Shown piece by piece: positions 1 to 8,060 of a stretch of DNA of 64,000 bases. The translations under genes and the position numbers were made by a program. The first letter of the stretch is position 1. The number at the start of each line of letters is the position of its first letter. Below the pieces are notes generated by a model. The model was not told where the DNA came from, did no database searches, and was given only the letters and a program-made list of their open reading frames with translations. The DNA is from Marivirga aurantiaca (GTDB taxonomy: Bacteria; Bacteroidota; Bacteroidia; Cytophagales; Cyclobacteriaceae). Location: positions 558,001 through 622,000 of the forward strand of contig NZ_JAEQBW010000001.1 of NCBI RefSeq assembly GCF_016679925.1. Direction: 5' to 3'.

Positions 1-708
1 TTCTTCAATATTGCCTAAAATAATTTTCTTTCTTGGAGCATAATGGCTTTTTAGCATTCCCGGAGCATCCGGCTGCGAGCTAGAGTGCTCCATAACTTTA
101 ACTTTACCAATAATGCTTTCAATTTCATTTACATCCAATCCCCCCAGTCTGTAAACTACCGGTTGATCTTTATCGAAACCTACAATGGTGGATTCGATAC
201 CCACATTGCTAACTTCTCCATTCAGAATGTATTGGATTTTATCGCCTAATTGATTTTGTACATGCACCGCACTGGTAGGGGATATATAGCCAAAGGGATT
301 GGCACTTGGAGCGGCTAAAGGATAATCCAAATTTTGTAATAGCTCTAATGCCACCGGATGATTAGGGATTCTGAAAGCAGCTCTGTCCAAACCTGAACAG
401 GTTAGGTCTGGTACTTTATTGTTTCTTTTGAGCAGGATGGTAAGTGGGCCCGGCCAGAATTTATGGGCTAGCTCTATAGCTTCTTCAGGTATGTTTTCAG
501 TATAAAGTTTGATGGCATCAATGCTATGGGTGTGTAAAATTAGCGGATCGAAATAAGGCCTGTTTTTTACTTCGAATATTTTACTGACAGCTTCAGTATT
601 TAATGCATTTCCTGCCAGTCCGTACACAGTTTCGGTAGGAAGTCCTACTAACTCACCTCTATCAAGTAGGGATTTCGCTTTTTGAATGTTGTTGCCTATC
701 TCTGCCAT
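1..708 (-). CDS. sua5: L-threonylcarbamoyladenylate synthase, Sua5/YrdC type (3' end cut by window)
   Basis: This enzyme makes threonylcarbamoyl-AMP from threonine, bicarbonate and ATP, the first step of the t6A37 modification of ANN-decoding tRNAs in the cytoplasm. The reading frame is open from the ATG at 706-708 to the window edge, giving 236 codons. The YrdC core is clear: LPTETVYGLAGNALN at residues 23-37, the KNRP motif near 48, KFWPGPLT near 83 and the SAN motif (APSANPFGYISPT) at 133-145. The stretch APGMLKSHYAPRK at about 215-227 is the linker found in the long Sua5 form, so a C-terminal Sua5 domain should follow outside the window. TsaE of the same pathway is encoded at about 10.9 kb. 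The assignment is firm; only the C-terminus is missing. Confidence 0.93.
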   Translation of the reverse strand, partial: MAEIGNNIQKAKSLLDRGELVGLPTETVYGLAGNALNTEAVSKIFEVKNRPYFDPLILHTHSIDAIKLYTENIPEEAIELAHKFWPGPLTILLKRNNKVPDLTCSGLDRAAFRIPNHPVALELLQNLDYPLAAPSANPFGYISPTSAVHVQNQLGDKIQYILNGEVSNVGIESTIVGFDKDQPVVYRLGGLDVNEIESIIGKVKVMEHSSSQPDAPGMLKSHYAPRKKIILGNIEE

Positions 709-806
709 ATTTCTGCCGCTAATTTAGAGGAAAATTGCCTTAAGCCACAGATTTATGAAAAGAGAATTTTATATTTAAGTTACTAATCACCAAAACAGAA
801 AATGAA

Positions 807-965
807 ATGAGCAGAAAAACGAAAAATTTACTAAAGTTAGTAGCTATTATCCTTGTGATGATCTTAGTTTTTATGGAATTAGGAATTATTGCCATTCCGG
901 CATTGGTTGCTTATAAATTTTGGTTGAGTGTTATTGCCTTCTGTATTGTGCTAATTGCATCCTGA
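807..965 (+). CDS. Small membrane protein, 52 residues, unknown function
   Basis: A 52-codon frame starts at ATG 807 and ends with TGA at 963-965. The protein has a basic N-terminus (MSRKTKNLLK) followed by two hydrophobic stretches, about residues 11-31 and 33-50, so it should span the inner membrane as a hairpin. It is immediately followed by a strong hairpin terminator, and it diverges from the sua5-type gene, both of which support a real transcription unit. I do not recognise a family. The length and composition resemble small phage-shock-like or hypothetical membrane proteins, but no function can be inferred. Confidence 0.55.
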   Translation: MSRKTKNLLKLVAIILVMILVFMELGIIAIPALVAYKFWLSVIAFCIVLIAS

Positions 966-972
966 TTTAAAA

Positions 973-1009
973 AATACCACAAAACAATTATTCATTGCTT
1001 TGTGGTATT
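973..1009. terminator. Bidirectional intrinsic terminator
   Basis: A perfect 11-bp stem (AATACCACAAA at 973-983 pairing with 999-1009) lies between the convergent ends of the small membrane protein gene and the TPR lipoprotein gene. A-rich sequence on the left and a T-rich tail on the right let it act on both strands. Confidence 0.8.
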
Positions 1010-1015
1010 ACTTAT

Positions 1016-1723
1016 TTATTTGCAAAATTTATCCAATGCATTTTCTGCATCTTGAAAGCCTCTGTTTTTTGCTTTTACCAGATGATCGCAGCCCTCTTCC
1101 GGCTTGCCGGTATTTATTTTTATGAAGCCCAACCAATAAAAAGCTTCCCCACTTTCAGGATTCAATTCCAGTGTTGTATTTAACAACTTCTCTGCTTCCT
1201 CAAAGCCACCTAATTGGATAAAAACCTTTGCATTGTTTAGGTGGGGAATGTAATTATTAGGAGAAAGTTTGATGGCAAATCTATTATCCTCAATAGCAGC
1301 CTCATATTGCTTCAGTTCGAATAGTGTTGTACCCCTGTTGATGTACAAATCGGCATCATTGGGCTTTAGATTGATGGCCCTATTGTAATCTAATAATGCA
1401 TTTTCGTAATTATTTAGCTCCAGATGAGTATTTCCTCTATTATAGTACGGCTTATAATTGGAGGTATCCAATTCTATGTATTTGTTAAAATCCTCAATTG
1501 CTTTGGAGTATTCCTCTTTTTGAAAATAGGCAACCCCTCGCATATTGAGTGCATCCAAATTTGTATTATTAGTTGATAATGCTTTATTGAGGTAATTAAT
1601 AGCTTCGTCATAGGATTCTTCCTGCATTTTGGCCCTGCTTTCTTTTAATAGCGTTTCTTCCGATGGGTTACAGCTAAAAGTGAAAAGCATGATAATGAGT
1701 AAGTAGTTGATTTTTAGAGACAT
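1016..1723 (-). CDS. TPR-repeat lipoprotein
   Basis: A 235-residue exported lipoprotein built of tetratricopeptide repeats, probably a periplasm-facing scaffold for protein-protein contacts. A hydrophobic signal (residues 4-17) ends in a lipobox with the acceptor Cys at 18 (TFSC). From about residue 36 onward there are five to six 34-residue TPR units, for example NLDALNMRGVAYFQKEEYSK, YKPYYNRGNTHLELNNYENA and ADLYINRGTTLFELKQYEAA. The frame ends just before a bidirectional terminator. No enzyme domain is present and its partner is unknown. TPR lipoproteins are common in Bacteroidota, so the specific role is open. Confidence 0.85.
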   Translation of the reverse strand: MSLKINYLLIIMLFTFSCNPSEETLLKESRAKMQEESYDEAINYLNKALSTNNTNLDALNMRGVAYFQKEEYSKAIEDFNKYIELDTSNYKPYYNRGNTHLELNNYENALLDYNRAINLKPNDADLYINRGTTLFELKQYEAAIEDNRFAIKLSPNNYIPHLNNAKVFIQLGGFEEAEKLLNTTLELNPESGEAFYWLGFIKINTGKPEEGCDHLVKAKNRGFQDAENALDKFCK

Positions 1724-1795
1724 TTTGCTTTAGTTATAATTATTGTAAAATGTGAAAAATATTACATGCATTAGAAAAACTGCTTTTGTGATAAA

Positions 1796-1823
1796 TTGTA
1801 ATCAGAAAAGCATGTTACATTTG
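1796..1823 (+). promoter_or_regulatory. Bacteroidota-type promoter facing away from both neighbouring genes
   Basis: TTG at 1796-1798, a 17-nt spacer and TACATTTG at 1816-1823 match the Bacteroidota consensus (TTG/TTTG, 17 to 21 nt, TAnnTTTG). Transcription would begin near 1830 on the plus strand, although both flanking genes are on the minus strand. Confidence 0.55.
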
Positions 1824-1829
1824 TAATAA

Positions 1830-1907
1830 GCTTTACGATTCATTTTTCAAATGAGCGTAATTTTAAGGTTGATAGTTTACCCCGGTTTGGTTCACCGGGG
1901 TTTTTTT
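1830..1907 (+). ncRNA. Candidate small RNA, about 78 nt
   Basis: The interval runs from the predicted start about 7 nt after TACATTTG to the T-run of a strong intrinsic terminator. The terminator stem is ACCCCGGT (1879-1886) with ACCGGGGT (1894-1901), followed by seven T residues (1901-1907). The same hairpin read on the minus strand has no T-run, so it is built for plus-strand transcripts, and no plus-strand gene lies here. Promoter, short body and terminator together suggest an orphan small RNA. A 25-codon frame starting at ATG 1851 runs through the terminator and is unlikely to be translated. No known RNA family was recognised. Confidence 0.45.
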
Positions 1908-2964
1908 ATGTCTTGTCATTTCTACTAACATTTTCAAATTCCAATATAAAATCCTTTCCAAATGCTTGAGCAGGAGTCAGGTAACCTCTTTTATTTTCTG
2001 TATGGGTTAACTTTATGGCAGCTCCAAGTGCAGTTAGGGCTGTTAACCTGTAAGCCTCTGGTGTGACAAGGGTACTCGTTAGAGTTTCTCCCTCGTTGTT
2101 TGTCACTGTTCCCACCACATAGGTTTTTCCATGCGTGAGTGCTTCATCTGAAGGGCCTGTCACAGTGTTTTCAATTTTTTTTCTTACCATTTTTTGAATC
2201 CATGAAATGCCGAGCAAAAACTTCAGAAATCTATAACGTTTGATTTTCTTCAACATTTTTCTACTTGCCCCGGAATATATTTCAATAGTAGGAATTCCTG
2301 TTTGGTGGTGAGCGGTCATCAGGTCACCCCAGGGGATAGTCATACACCATTGTTTACGGTGAGGAAATTCAATCTCTTTTATTTTATAGGCTAAAGGCAC
2401 ATTGGTTAATCTTCCATTTTTTCTGATATATCCACCTTTGGAAATATTTTTGGCCATGGTTACTGCTGTTCCTCTTGACATCCCGGTTTTATCACCTACA
2501 AAAGCCATTTCCAGATGAGAGGCATCAGGCATCCTTTCTTTTAAATGAGCAGCCAGACAATCTGTGGGAACTACATCAAAACCCACCCCGGGGATCATTG
2601 CAATCCTGGCTTGCTTTGCTTCATTATCGAAAGCCATTATATTTTCAAAAACTGATACTTCTCCTGTAATATCCAAATAATTGGTTTTGCTGGCAAGACA
2701 TGCTTTTACCATAGGTAAGGCTGTTTCTGAGAAAGGGCCGGCACAATGAATAACAGTATCGAAATTCTGTAAGAAGGATTTTAGTCTTTCACTTTCTTCT
2801 AAAGAGATAACAGTGGCTTCATAACCGGTTTGATCAGCTACTTTTTGAAGTTTTTCTTCATTTCTCCCTGCTAAATGAACCAAAACGGATTGTTTTTTTG
2901 CTTCTTTGGTAATTAATTGACCTGTATATCCGTAAGCTCCATAAATAAGTATTCTGGCGTGCAT
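1906..2964 (-). CDS. Saccharopine dehydrogenase-like NAD(P)-binding protein
   Basis: A Rossmann-fold oxidoreductase of the saccharopine dehydrogenase / trans-acting enoyl reductase superfamily. The nucleotide-binding motif GAYGYTGQLI sits near the N-terminus, followed by the AGRNEEKLQKVA segment that typically contacts NADP, a T-V-I-H-C-A-G-P-F-S stretch, and the Y-L-D-I-T-G-E motif conserved in this family. I place the start at ATG 2964: it puts the glycine motif 7 residues from the start and leaves the upstream Nudix stop (2966-2968) just outside. A longer start at 2991 would overlap the Nudix gene. The substrate is unknown; homologues are usually annotated only by domain. It is probably co-transcribed with the Nudix gene. 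Confidence 0.8.
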   Translation of the reverse strand: MHARILIYGAYGYTGQLITKEAKKQSVLVHLAGRNEEKLQKVADQTGYEATVISLEESERLKSFLQNFDTVIHCAGPFSETALPMVKACLASKTNYLDITGEVSVFENIMAFDNEAKQARIAMIPGVGFDVVPTDCLAAHLKERMPDASHLEMAFVGDKTGMSRGTAVTMAKNISKGGYIRKNGRLTNVPLAYKIKEIEFPHRKQWCMTIPWGDLMTAHHQTGIPTIEIYSGASRKMLKKIKRYRFLKFLLGISWIQKMVRKKIENTVTGPSDEALTHGKTYVVGTVTNNEGETLTSTLVTPEAYRLTALTALGAAIKLTHTENKRGYLTPAQAFGKDFILEFENVSRNDKT

Positions 2965-2965
2965 T

Positions 2966-3505
2966 TTAAAATAGCTTTTGAGTTTTCTCAACCATTCTCA
3001 GGATTGAGGGATTGCTGGTTAGTACTTTTATTTCCTCAGTACCAAGCCACTTAAATTCTTTACTCTCATTATTGATTTTTGTTGCTTCTGAATTGGCTAC
3101 AAAAAAAGCATAACGCACATCGTAATGCTCATGCTCTTTAACGGACTGGTATTCCGGAATTGTATGTATGTCAATATCGAATATACCTGTAGATACAATG
3201 CGCAAATCTGTAAGGTTCGTTTCTTCTTCTACTTCCTTTATAGCCACCAGTTCCAAATCATGCATGCCATCTGCATGACCGCCCGGTTGAAGCCATCTGT
3301 TTAACTTTTTATGCTTAAGTAATAGGATGGTTTTGTGCATTTTATCTATTAGCCAGGCTGAAGCTGTAAAATGGGCATCAGCGGATTCTCTCAGAAAGGC
3401 TTTTTCACCTTTTTCTGCCAGATGCAAAAGCATTTTCTCCTTAAAATATAACTCTTCAGGAAATTCTGAATGATAACGAGATAATTGCTGTTTAAATTTT
3501 TTCAT
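2966..3505 (-). CDS. Nudix hydrolase
   Basis: A 179-residue member of the Nudix superfamily, which hydrolyses nucleoside diphosphates linked to another group. The Nudix box is visible as GGHADGMHDLELVAIKEV followed by EEETNL, that is G-x-x-x-x-x then the REUxEExGU-like part written KEVEEETNL. The helix N-terminal to the fold (residues 1-60) matches the group whose proteins read QPGGHADG. The position normally Gly in EExGU is Asn here, which is tolerated in some members. The start codon ATG at 3503-3505 directly abuts the T-run of an upstream terminator. The gene ends 1 nt before the start of the saccharopine-dehydrogenase-like gene, implying one mRNA. The substrate cannot be predicted. Confidence 0.85.
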   Translation of the reverse strand: MKKFKQQLSRYHSEFPEELYFKEKMLLHLAEKGEKAFLRESADAHFTASAWLIDKMHKTILLLKHKKLNRWLQPGGHADGMHDLELVAIKEVEEETNLTDLRIVSTGIFDIDIHTIPEYQSVKEHEHYDVRYAFFVANSEATKINNESKEFKWLGTEEIKVLTSNPSILRMVEKTQKLF

Positions 3506-3539
3506 AAAAAAAGACCACCCAAGCTAGTCAGGTGGTCTT
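3506..3539 (-). terminator. Intrinsic terminator of the lipoprotein gene, abutting the Nudix start codon
   Basis: The stem AAGACCACC (3511-3519) pairs with GGTGGTCTT (3531-3539). On the minus strand it is followed by seven T residues that end directly at the Nudix ATG. It should end transcription of the lipoprotein gene 3560-4000. Confidence 0.8.
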
Positions 3540-3559
3540 AGATTTCAAAGTATAGTACT

Positions 3560-4000
3560 TTATTGTTTTGTAGCAGTCAAAGTAATGCTTTTTTCTTCAT
3601 CTGTTGCTTTTGGGAAGCTTGATTGATAAGTTAAAGTCAATGTTGTTCCACTTACAGTGAAATTAATTGCTCCTCCGGGAGTAAGTGTCATTACATCCAA
3701 ATTGTCATTCAATGAAATAGTACCACTTGCAGTAATAACTTCACTATGATTTAGGTTATTGTCATTTAAAGTACCAATTCCTGTTAAGGCAAAAGAGCTA
3801 TTTTCAGCTGTGTAATTAACAGTAACCCCAGTTAAAGGCAATGTTTCATTAGGCGTTACAGCCTGCGTAATTTCCCAGGTACCATTAAGTTCATTAAGCT
3901 TTTCTTGCTCAGGACTTACATCATCATCAGGTTTACATGCAGTAAAAACCAAAGCAAAAGCAAGTACAAAGTAGCTTAATAGTGTTAATTTCTTTTTCAT
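3560..4000 (-). CDS. Lipocalin-like lipoprotein, unknown function
   Basis: A 146-residue secreted lipoprotein. The start is ATG 3998-4000 (MKKKLTLLSYFVLAFALVF), because this gives a textbook signal peptide ending at a lipobox TAC with Cys near residue 22; a longer frame upstream has no signal. After a short acidic linker the mature part begins LNGTWEITQ, the usual opening of small lipocalin-like beta-barrels in Bacteroidota, and the rest alternates Thr/Ser-rich beta strands (NYTAENSSFALTGIGTL, VSGTTLTLTYQSSF). The gene stands between its own terminator and the ABC ATPase gene. Lipocalin-like fold is inferred from the pattern only; ligand and role are unknown. Confidence 0.75.
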   Translation of the reverse strand: MKKKLTLLSYFVLAFALVFTACKPDDDVSPEQEKLNELNGTWEITQAVTPNETLPLTGVTVNYTAENSSFALTGIGTLNDNNLNHSEVITASGTISLNDNLDVMTLTPGGAINFTVSGTTLTLTYQSSFPKATDEEKSITLTATKQ

Positions 4001-4076
4001 AGTGATTAAATTAATTGGATTCCTTTTAAAAATTAAGTTTAAAGTATTGATATATATTGTCAATACCAATTGAATT

Positions 4077-4697
4077 CTATTTTAATTGTTCAATATTAAT
4101 TAAATTATCTGTAAATCTAGTAAATTCTTGTTCATCATTTGAAAAAAATAATGTTATTCTTTCATTAATTTTTCCTTTTATTAACTCATTATACCACTCT
4201 TTACCGGCTTTGTCAAGATGAGAAGTTGGTTCATCCAGGAGTAATACATTGGAGTGATAACAGGTAGCCAGAATGATTTTTAAACGCTGTTTCATCCCTG
4301 ATGAAAATTCCTGAACAGGCTTGTTCAAACTGTCAGACAACTGTGCCTTGTCAATTTCCTCCAGCAGATCACTGTCAAAGTAAACTTTTTTGAATTTACT
4401 GTGAAATTCAATATGTTCCGCCAAAGTGAACTCCTCAACCAAATCTAAATAGGGGGCACAAATATTAATATGTTGAAAGTGATTGTCTTTCGGAACTAAT
4501 ATTTCGTTTTCTGTAAAATTTACACTTCCTGATGAGGGTGCAATATATCCTGCTATGATTTTGAGCAGGGTAGATTTCCCACTACCATTTGATCCTGTTA
4601 TGGCATAAGCCTTATTGGTCAGGAAAGTAGCATTAAGACCTTTAAATAAGGTGTTACTAACAAATTTCTTTGAAAGGTTTGTTAGTTTAATTTCCAT
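4077..4697 (-). CDS. Small ABC-type ATPase with altered Q-loop and H-loop
   Basis: A single ABC ATPase domain of 206 residues (start ATG 4695-4697; a TTG precedes it). The Walker A motif GSNGSGKST, the signature FSSGMKQR and Walker B VLLLDEPTSHLD are intact, so ATP binding is expected. Two normally conserved elements differ: the Q-loop region reads NICAPYLDLVEEFT without the usual Gln, and the switch (H-loop) reads LFFSND where a His is expected. No permease gene is adjacent. It follows lpxA by 11 nt on the same strand, so it is likely part of the lipid A operon. It may pair with a distant membrane subunit or act as a regulatory ATPase; its function is not established. Confidence 0.8.
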   Translation of the reverse strand: MEIKLTNLSKKFVSNTLFKGLNATFLTNKAYAITGSNGSGKSTLLKIIAGYIAPSSGSVNFTENEILVPKDNHFQHINICAPYLDLVEEFTLAEHIEFHSKFKKVYFDSDLLEEIDKAQLSDSLNKPVQEFSSGMKQRLKIILATCYHSNVLLLDEPTSHLDKAGKEWYNELIKGKINERITLFFSNDEQEFTRFTDNLINIEQLK

Positions 4698-4708
4698 CAA
4701 ACATCAGT

Positions 4709-5488
4709 TTAATTGCTGTAACCTTTCATAATACCTCTTTCCGATTGTCTTACAAAGGAGGTAATATTATCTCTTTCTTCGCTACTTGGGATGAGTGTTT
4801 CAATTTTTTCAAGGGCTTTGGCATTGTTGAGCCCACTCAAATACAAGTTTCTGTAAATTTCCTGAATATCATTAATTCTTTCATTTGAGAAGCCTCTTCT
4901 TCTCAGCCCTACAGAATTAATACCACAATAAGTAAGAGGTTCTCTTGCAGCTTTTACATAGGGAGGTACATCTTTTCTGACAAGTGAGCCACCGGAAATC
5001 ATTACATGACGTCCTACTTTGACAAATTGATGTATGGCAGATGCCCCACCAATAATAGCCCAATCATCAATAGTAACATGCCCACCTAGCTGAACTGAAT
5101 TAACAATAATGCAATTGTCACCAATCATGCAATCATGTGCAATATGTACAAAAGCCATAATCAGGCAATTCGACCCTATCTTGGTTGTTTTTTTGTCATC
5201 TGTACCTCTGCTGATGTTGACGTATTCCCTAATAATTGTATTGTCTCCTATTTCAGTAAGCGTTTCTTCCCCTGCGAATTTAAGATCCTGGGGAATGGCC
5301 GCAATTGTTGCACCTGAAAAAATCTTACAACCCTTTCCTATTCTGGCGCCTGAATTAATGACTGCATTAGGCCCAATCCAGGTGTTATCTGCGATTTCCA
5401 CATTTTTATCGATAAAAGCAAAAGGCTCTATGACCACGTTTTTACCTATTTTGGCCTCAGGGTGTATATAATTTAATGAATTTCCCAT
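4709..5488 (-). CDS. lpxA: Acyl-ACP--UDP-N-acetylglucosamine O-acyltransferase
   Basis: LpxA transfers a 3-hydroxyacyl chain from acyl carrier protein to the 3-OH of UDP-GlcNAc, the first step of lipid A synthesis in the cytoplasm. The 259 residues match the family length. The N-terminal two thirds are left-handed beta-helix hexapeptide repeats (IHPEAKIGKNVVIEPFAFID and so on). The catalytic His lies in FVHIAHDCMIGDNC, and the C-terminal helical domain begins after GLRRRGFSNERI. The gene lies 96 nt downstream of lpxC/fabZ in the order lpxD, lpxC/fabZ, lpxA, which is the usual Bacteroidota arrangement. Confidence 0.97.
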   Translation of the reverse strand: MGNSLNYIHPEAKIGKNVVIEPFAFIDKNVEIADNTWIGPNAVINSGARIGKGCKIFSGATIAAIPQDLKFAGEETLTEIGDNTIIREYVNISRGTDDKKTTKIGSNCLIMAFVHIAHDCMIGDNCIIVNSVQLGGHVTIDDWAIIGGASAIHQFVKVGRHVMISGGSLVRKDVPPYVKAAREPLTYCGINSVGLRRRGFSNERINDIQEIYRNLYLSGLNNAKALEKIETLIPSSEERDNITSFVRQSERGIMKGYSN

Positions 5489-5584
5489 TTATGTAAATGT
5501 TTTTAATTAAACCAAGTAGCGGTTGAATATATAATAATTCCTTTCCGGACTCATTTGGTTTTATACTTGCTCAAGTTTTGGAAT

Positions 5585-6985
5585 TTATTTAGCAACTTCT
5601 TCTTTTTTAACAATTCTTGCAGTAAGTGTTGCTTCGCTTACTACATTATTACCTACAAATGCTGTTCCGTGCATTTTAGCAATTCCTCTTTTTATAGGAG
5701 CTAATAATTCACATTTTAAAATTATTGTATCTCCGGGTTTTACAATTCTACGAAACCTGCAATTATCTATTCCTAAAAAATAGGTCCAGTAGTTTTCAGG
5801 ATCAGGTACTGTGCTGAGCACTAGTATTCCTCCTGTTTGTGCCATTGCTTCAACCTGTAAAACTCCCGGCATCACCGGATTATCAGGAAAATGTCCCTGA
5901 AAGAAATTTTCATTGATGGTTACATTCTTTACCCCAACCACAGTTTTATGATCCTGATGAATGATTTTATCCACTAACTGGAATGGATATCTATGCTTAA
6001 GTTTTGCTGAAATACCCTCAATATCTAAAATAGGCTCTGCATTTGGATCATATTTTGGAGCTGTTCTTTCCGCTTGTTTAATAGCCTTTTTTATCCTCTT
6101 TGCAAATTCTACATTAGTAGAATGACCGGGTCTTGCTGCCAGAATTTGTGCTTTGATTGGTCGGCCAACCAAGGCTAAATCTCCTACAACATCCAATAAT
6201 TTATGTCGAGCAGGTTCATTCTTATGGCGCAAGTCTATATTGTTTAATATGCCCTCTTCTTTTACTTCAATTTTTGGCTTGTTAAATAGTTTAGCCAACT
6301 CATCTAATTCTTTTGGCTCAATTAACTTATCCACAATGACAATTGCATTGTTTAAATCGCCACCTCTAACAAGATTGTTATTATATAAATACTGTAGCTC
6401 ATGTAGGAACACAAATGTTCTGCTTGAGGCTATCTCAGTTTTAAAATCCTGGATTTTATTCAAAGAAGCATGCTGGCTTCCCAGTACTTTTGAATTATAG
6501 TCAACCATTACCGTAACCCGATAGTCATCTACAGGTAGGGCTGCCATTTCAACATTTTTTACTTCATCACGATAGAATATGCCTTCCGGCAATTCAAAAA
6601 AGTTTCTCAATGCATTTTGCTCTTCAAGGCCTGCTTCTTCAAGTGCTTCAACGAATAGAATGGCACTACCGTCCATTATCGGAACTTCTGCCGCATCTAT
6701 TTCAATTAAAATATTATCAATCTGTAGACCTACCAGGGCAGCTAAAACATGTTCAACAGTAGATACTCTGCCTCCATCTTTTTCAAGTGTTGTTCCTCTG
6801 GAAATGTCAACTACTAAATCTGCATCAGCTTCAATGATGGGTTGGTGAGGAAGGTCTACTCTTTGAAATTTTATGCCTGAATCTATTTCATCTGGTTTGA
6901 ATGTAAGATTAACTTTTCCTCCTGTATGAAGTCCTACCCCTGAAACGGTAATAGATTTTTTAATGGTATGCTGCTTTGTATACAT
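5585..6985 (-). CDS. lpxC/fabZ: Bifunctional UDP-3-O-acyl-N-acetylglucosamine deacetylase / 3-hydroxyacyl-ACP dehydratase
   Basis: A 466-residue natural fusion characteristic of Bacteroidota. Residues 1 to about 310 are LpxC, the zinc deacetylase committing UDP-3-acyl-GlcNAc to lipid A: it starts KQHTIKKSITVSGVGLHTG, carries the metal-binding His in TVEHVLAAL, and the second metal/catalytic region in NEPARHKLLDVVGDL and GHSTNVEF. Residues about 320-466 are FabZ, the hotdog-fold dehydratase, with its catalytic His and Glu in HFPDNPVMPGVLQVEAMAQ. The fusion couples lipid A synthesis with the hydroxyacyl-ACP pool it draws on. The start ATG at 6983-6985 directly follows the lpxD stop, so translation is likely coupled. 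Confidence 0.97.
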   Translation of the reverse strand: MYTKQHTIKKSITVSGVGLHTGGKVNLTFKPDEIDSGIKFQRVDLPHQPIIEADADLVVDISRGTTLEKDGGRVSTVEHVLAALVGLQIDNILIEIDAAEVPIMDGSAILFVEALEEAGLEEQNALRNFFELPEGIFYRDEVKNVEMAALPVDDYRVTVMVDYNSKVLGSQHASLNKIQDFKTEIASSRTFVFLHELQYLYNNNLVRGGDLNNAIVIVDKLIEPKELDELAKLFNKPKIEVKEEGILNNIDLRHKNEPARHKLLDVVGDLALVGRPIKAQILAARPGHSTNVEFAKRIKKAIKQAERTAPKYDPNAEPILDIEGISAKLKHRYPFQLVDKIIHQDHKTVVGVKNVTINENFFQGHFPDNPVMPGVLQVEAMAQTGGILVLSTVPDPENYWTYFLGIDNCRFRRIVKPGDTIILKCELLAPIKRGIAKMHGTAFVGNNVVSEATLTARIVKKEEVAK

Positions 6986-8035
6986 TTAGTTTTTCTTGTC
7001 AGTCGGCAAATTTAAAATTTTTTCTTCCAAATTCTGTACCTTCAAGGATAATTCAGGTAGGTTTTTAAAAATAGTATTTGCTCGCAGAAATTTTTTATGT
7101 TCAAAACCCACATAGCCTGACAAAATAGTGTGGGGTTTCCTCACGGTTTTTGATATGCCTGATTTCGCACTTACTGTGGTATGATCTGCTACTTCAATGT
7201 GACCTACTATGCCCACCTGACCAGCAATTACACAGTTTTTGCCAATTTTAGTAGAACCTGATATGCCAGTTTGGGATGCAATTACTGTATTTTCACCGAC
7301 CTCAACATTATGAGCAATTTGAACCAGGTTATCAATTTTGGCTCCTTTTCTAATAATGGTTGATCCTAACGTAGCACAGTCTATAGTTGTATTGGCTCCT
7401 ATACTTACGTTATCTTCCAGTATAACATTGCCCAGCTGAGGAATGGTTTTGTAACTGCCATCTGCCTGAGGCGCAAATCCAAAGCCATCACTTCCAATTA
7501 CAGCCCCTGCTTGCAAATTACATCGCTTACCTATTTTGCAATCCGCATATACCTTTGCTCCCTGGAAAATAATGCTTTCATCACCAATTTCTACATTATC
7601 ACCTATATGAACTTGTGGGTATATTTTAACATTTTTACCTATTTTAACATTTTTGCCGATATATGAAAATGCTCCTCTGTATACCCCTTCACCTACCTGG
7701 CTTCCCTCACCCAGAAAGCAGGGTTCTTCTATGCCCGATTTCGCATACGAAACGATGGTGTGGTACTCTTCCAAAAGGCGGGTAAAAGCGGAGTATGGAT
7801 CCTTGACTTTTATAAGTGCGGGTAATATTTTCTTTTTTGGTTGAAAATCTTCCTTTACAATAATAGCAGCAGCATGCGAACTATAGATGAAATGCTCATA
7901 TTTAGGGTTGGATAAAAAGCTGATAGTCTTTTCTTTTCCTTCCTCTATTTTGCCTAAATTGTCCACTAAACGGCTTCCATCACCTTCTAATTGACCTCCA
8001 ATTAATTCGCTAATTTGTTTTACACTAAATTCCAT
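6986..8035 (-). CDS. lpxD: UDP-3-O-acylglucosamine N-acyltransferase
   Basis: LpxD adds the second hydroxyacyl chain, at the 2-amino group, in lipid A synthesis. The 349 residues agree with the family length. The N-terminal uridine-binding domain (MEFSVKQISELIGGQLEGDG, then SFLSNPKYE) precedes hexapeptide-repeat beta-helix from about residue 105. The catalytic His is in NLVQIAHNVEVGENT and the acyl-binding region in GFGFAPQADGSY. The gene leads the lpxD-lpxC/fabZ-lpxA run and begins 25 nt after the HD-domain gene, with which it is probably co-transcribed. Confidence 0.97.
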   Translation of the reverse strand: MEFSVKQISELIGGQLEGDGSRLVDNLGKIEEGKEKTISFLSNPKYEHFIYSSHAAAIIVKEDFQPKKKILPALIKVKDPYSAFTRLLEEYHTIVSYAKSGIEEPCFLGEGSQVGEGVYRGAFSYIGKNVKIGKNVKIYPQVHIGDNVEIGDESIIFQGAKVYADCKIGKRCNLQAGAVIGSDGFGFAPQADGSYKTIPQLGNVILEDNVSIGANTTIDCATLGSTIIRKGAKIDNLVQIAHNVEVGENTVIASQTGISGSTKIGKNCVIAGQVGIVGHIEVADHTTVSAKSGISKTVRKPHTILSGYVGFEHKKFLRANTIFKNLPELSLKVQNLEEKILNLPTDKKN

Positions 8036-8060
8036 TTAAAATTTTAGATCTATATTGAAT

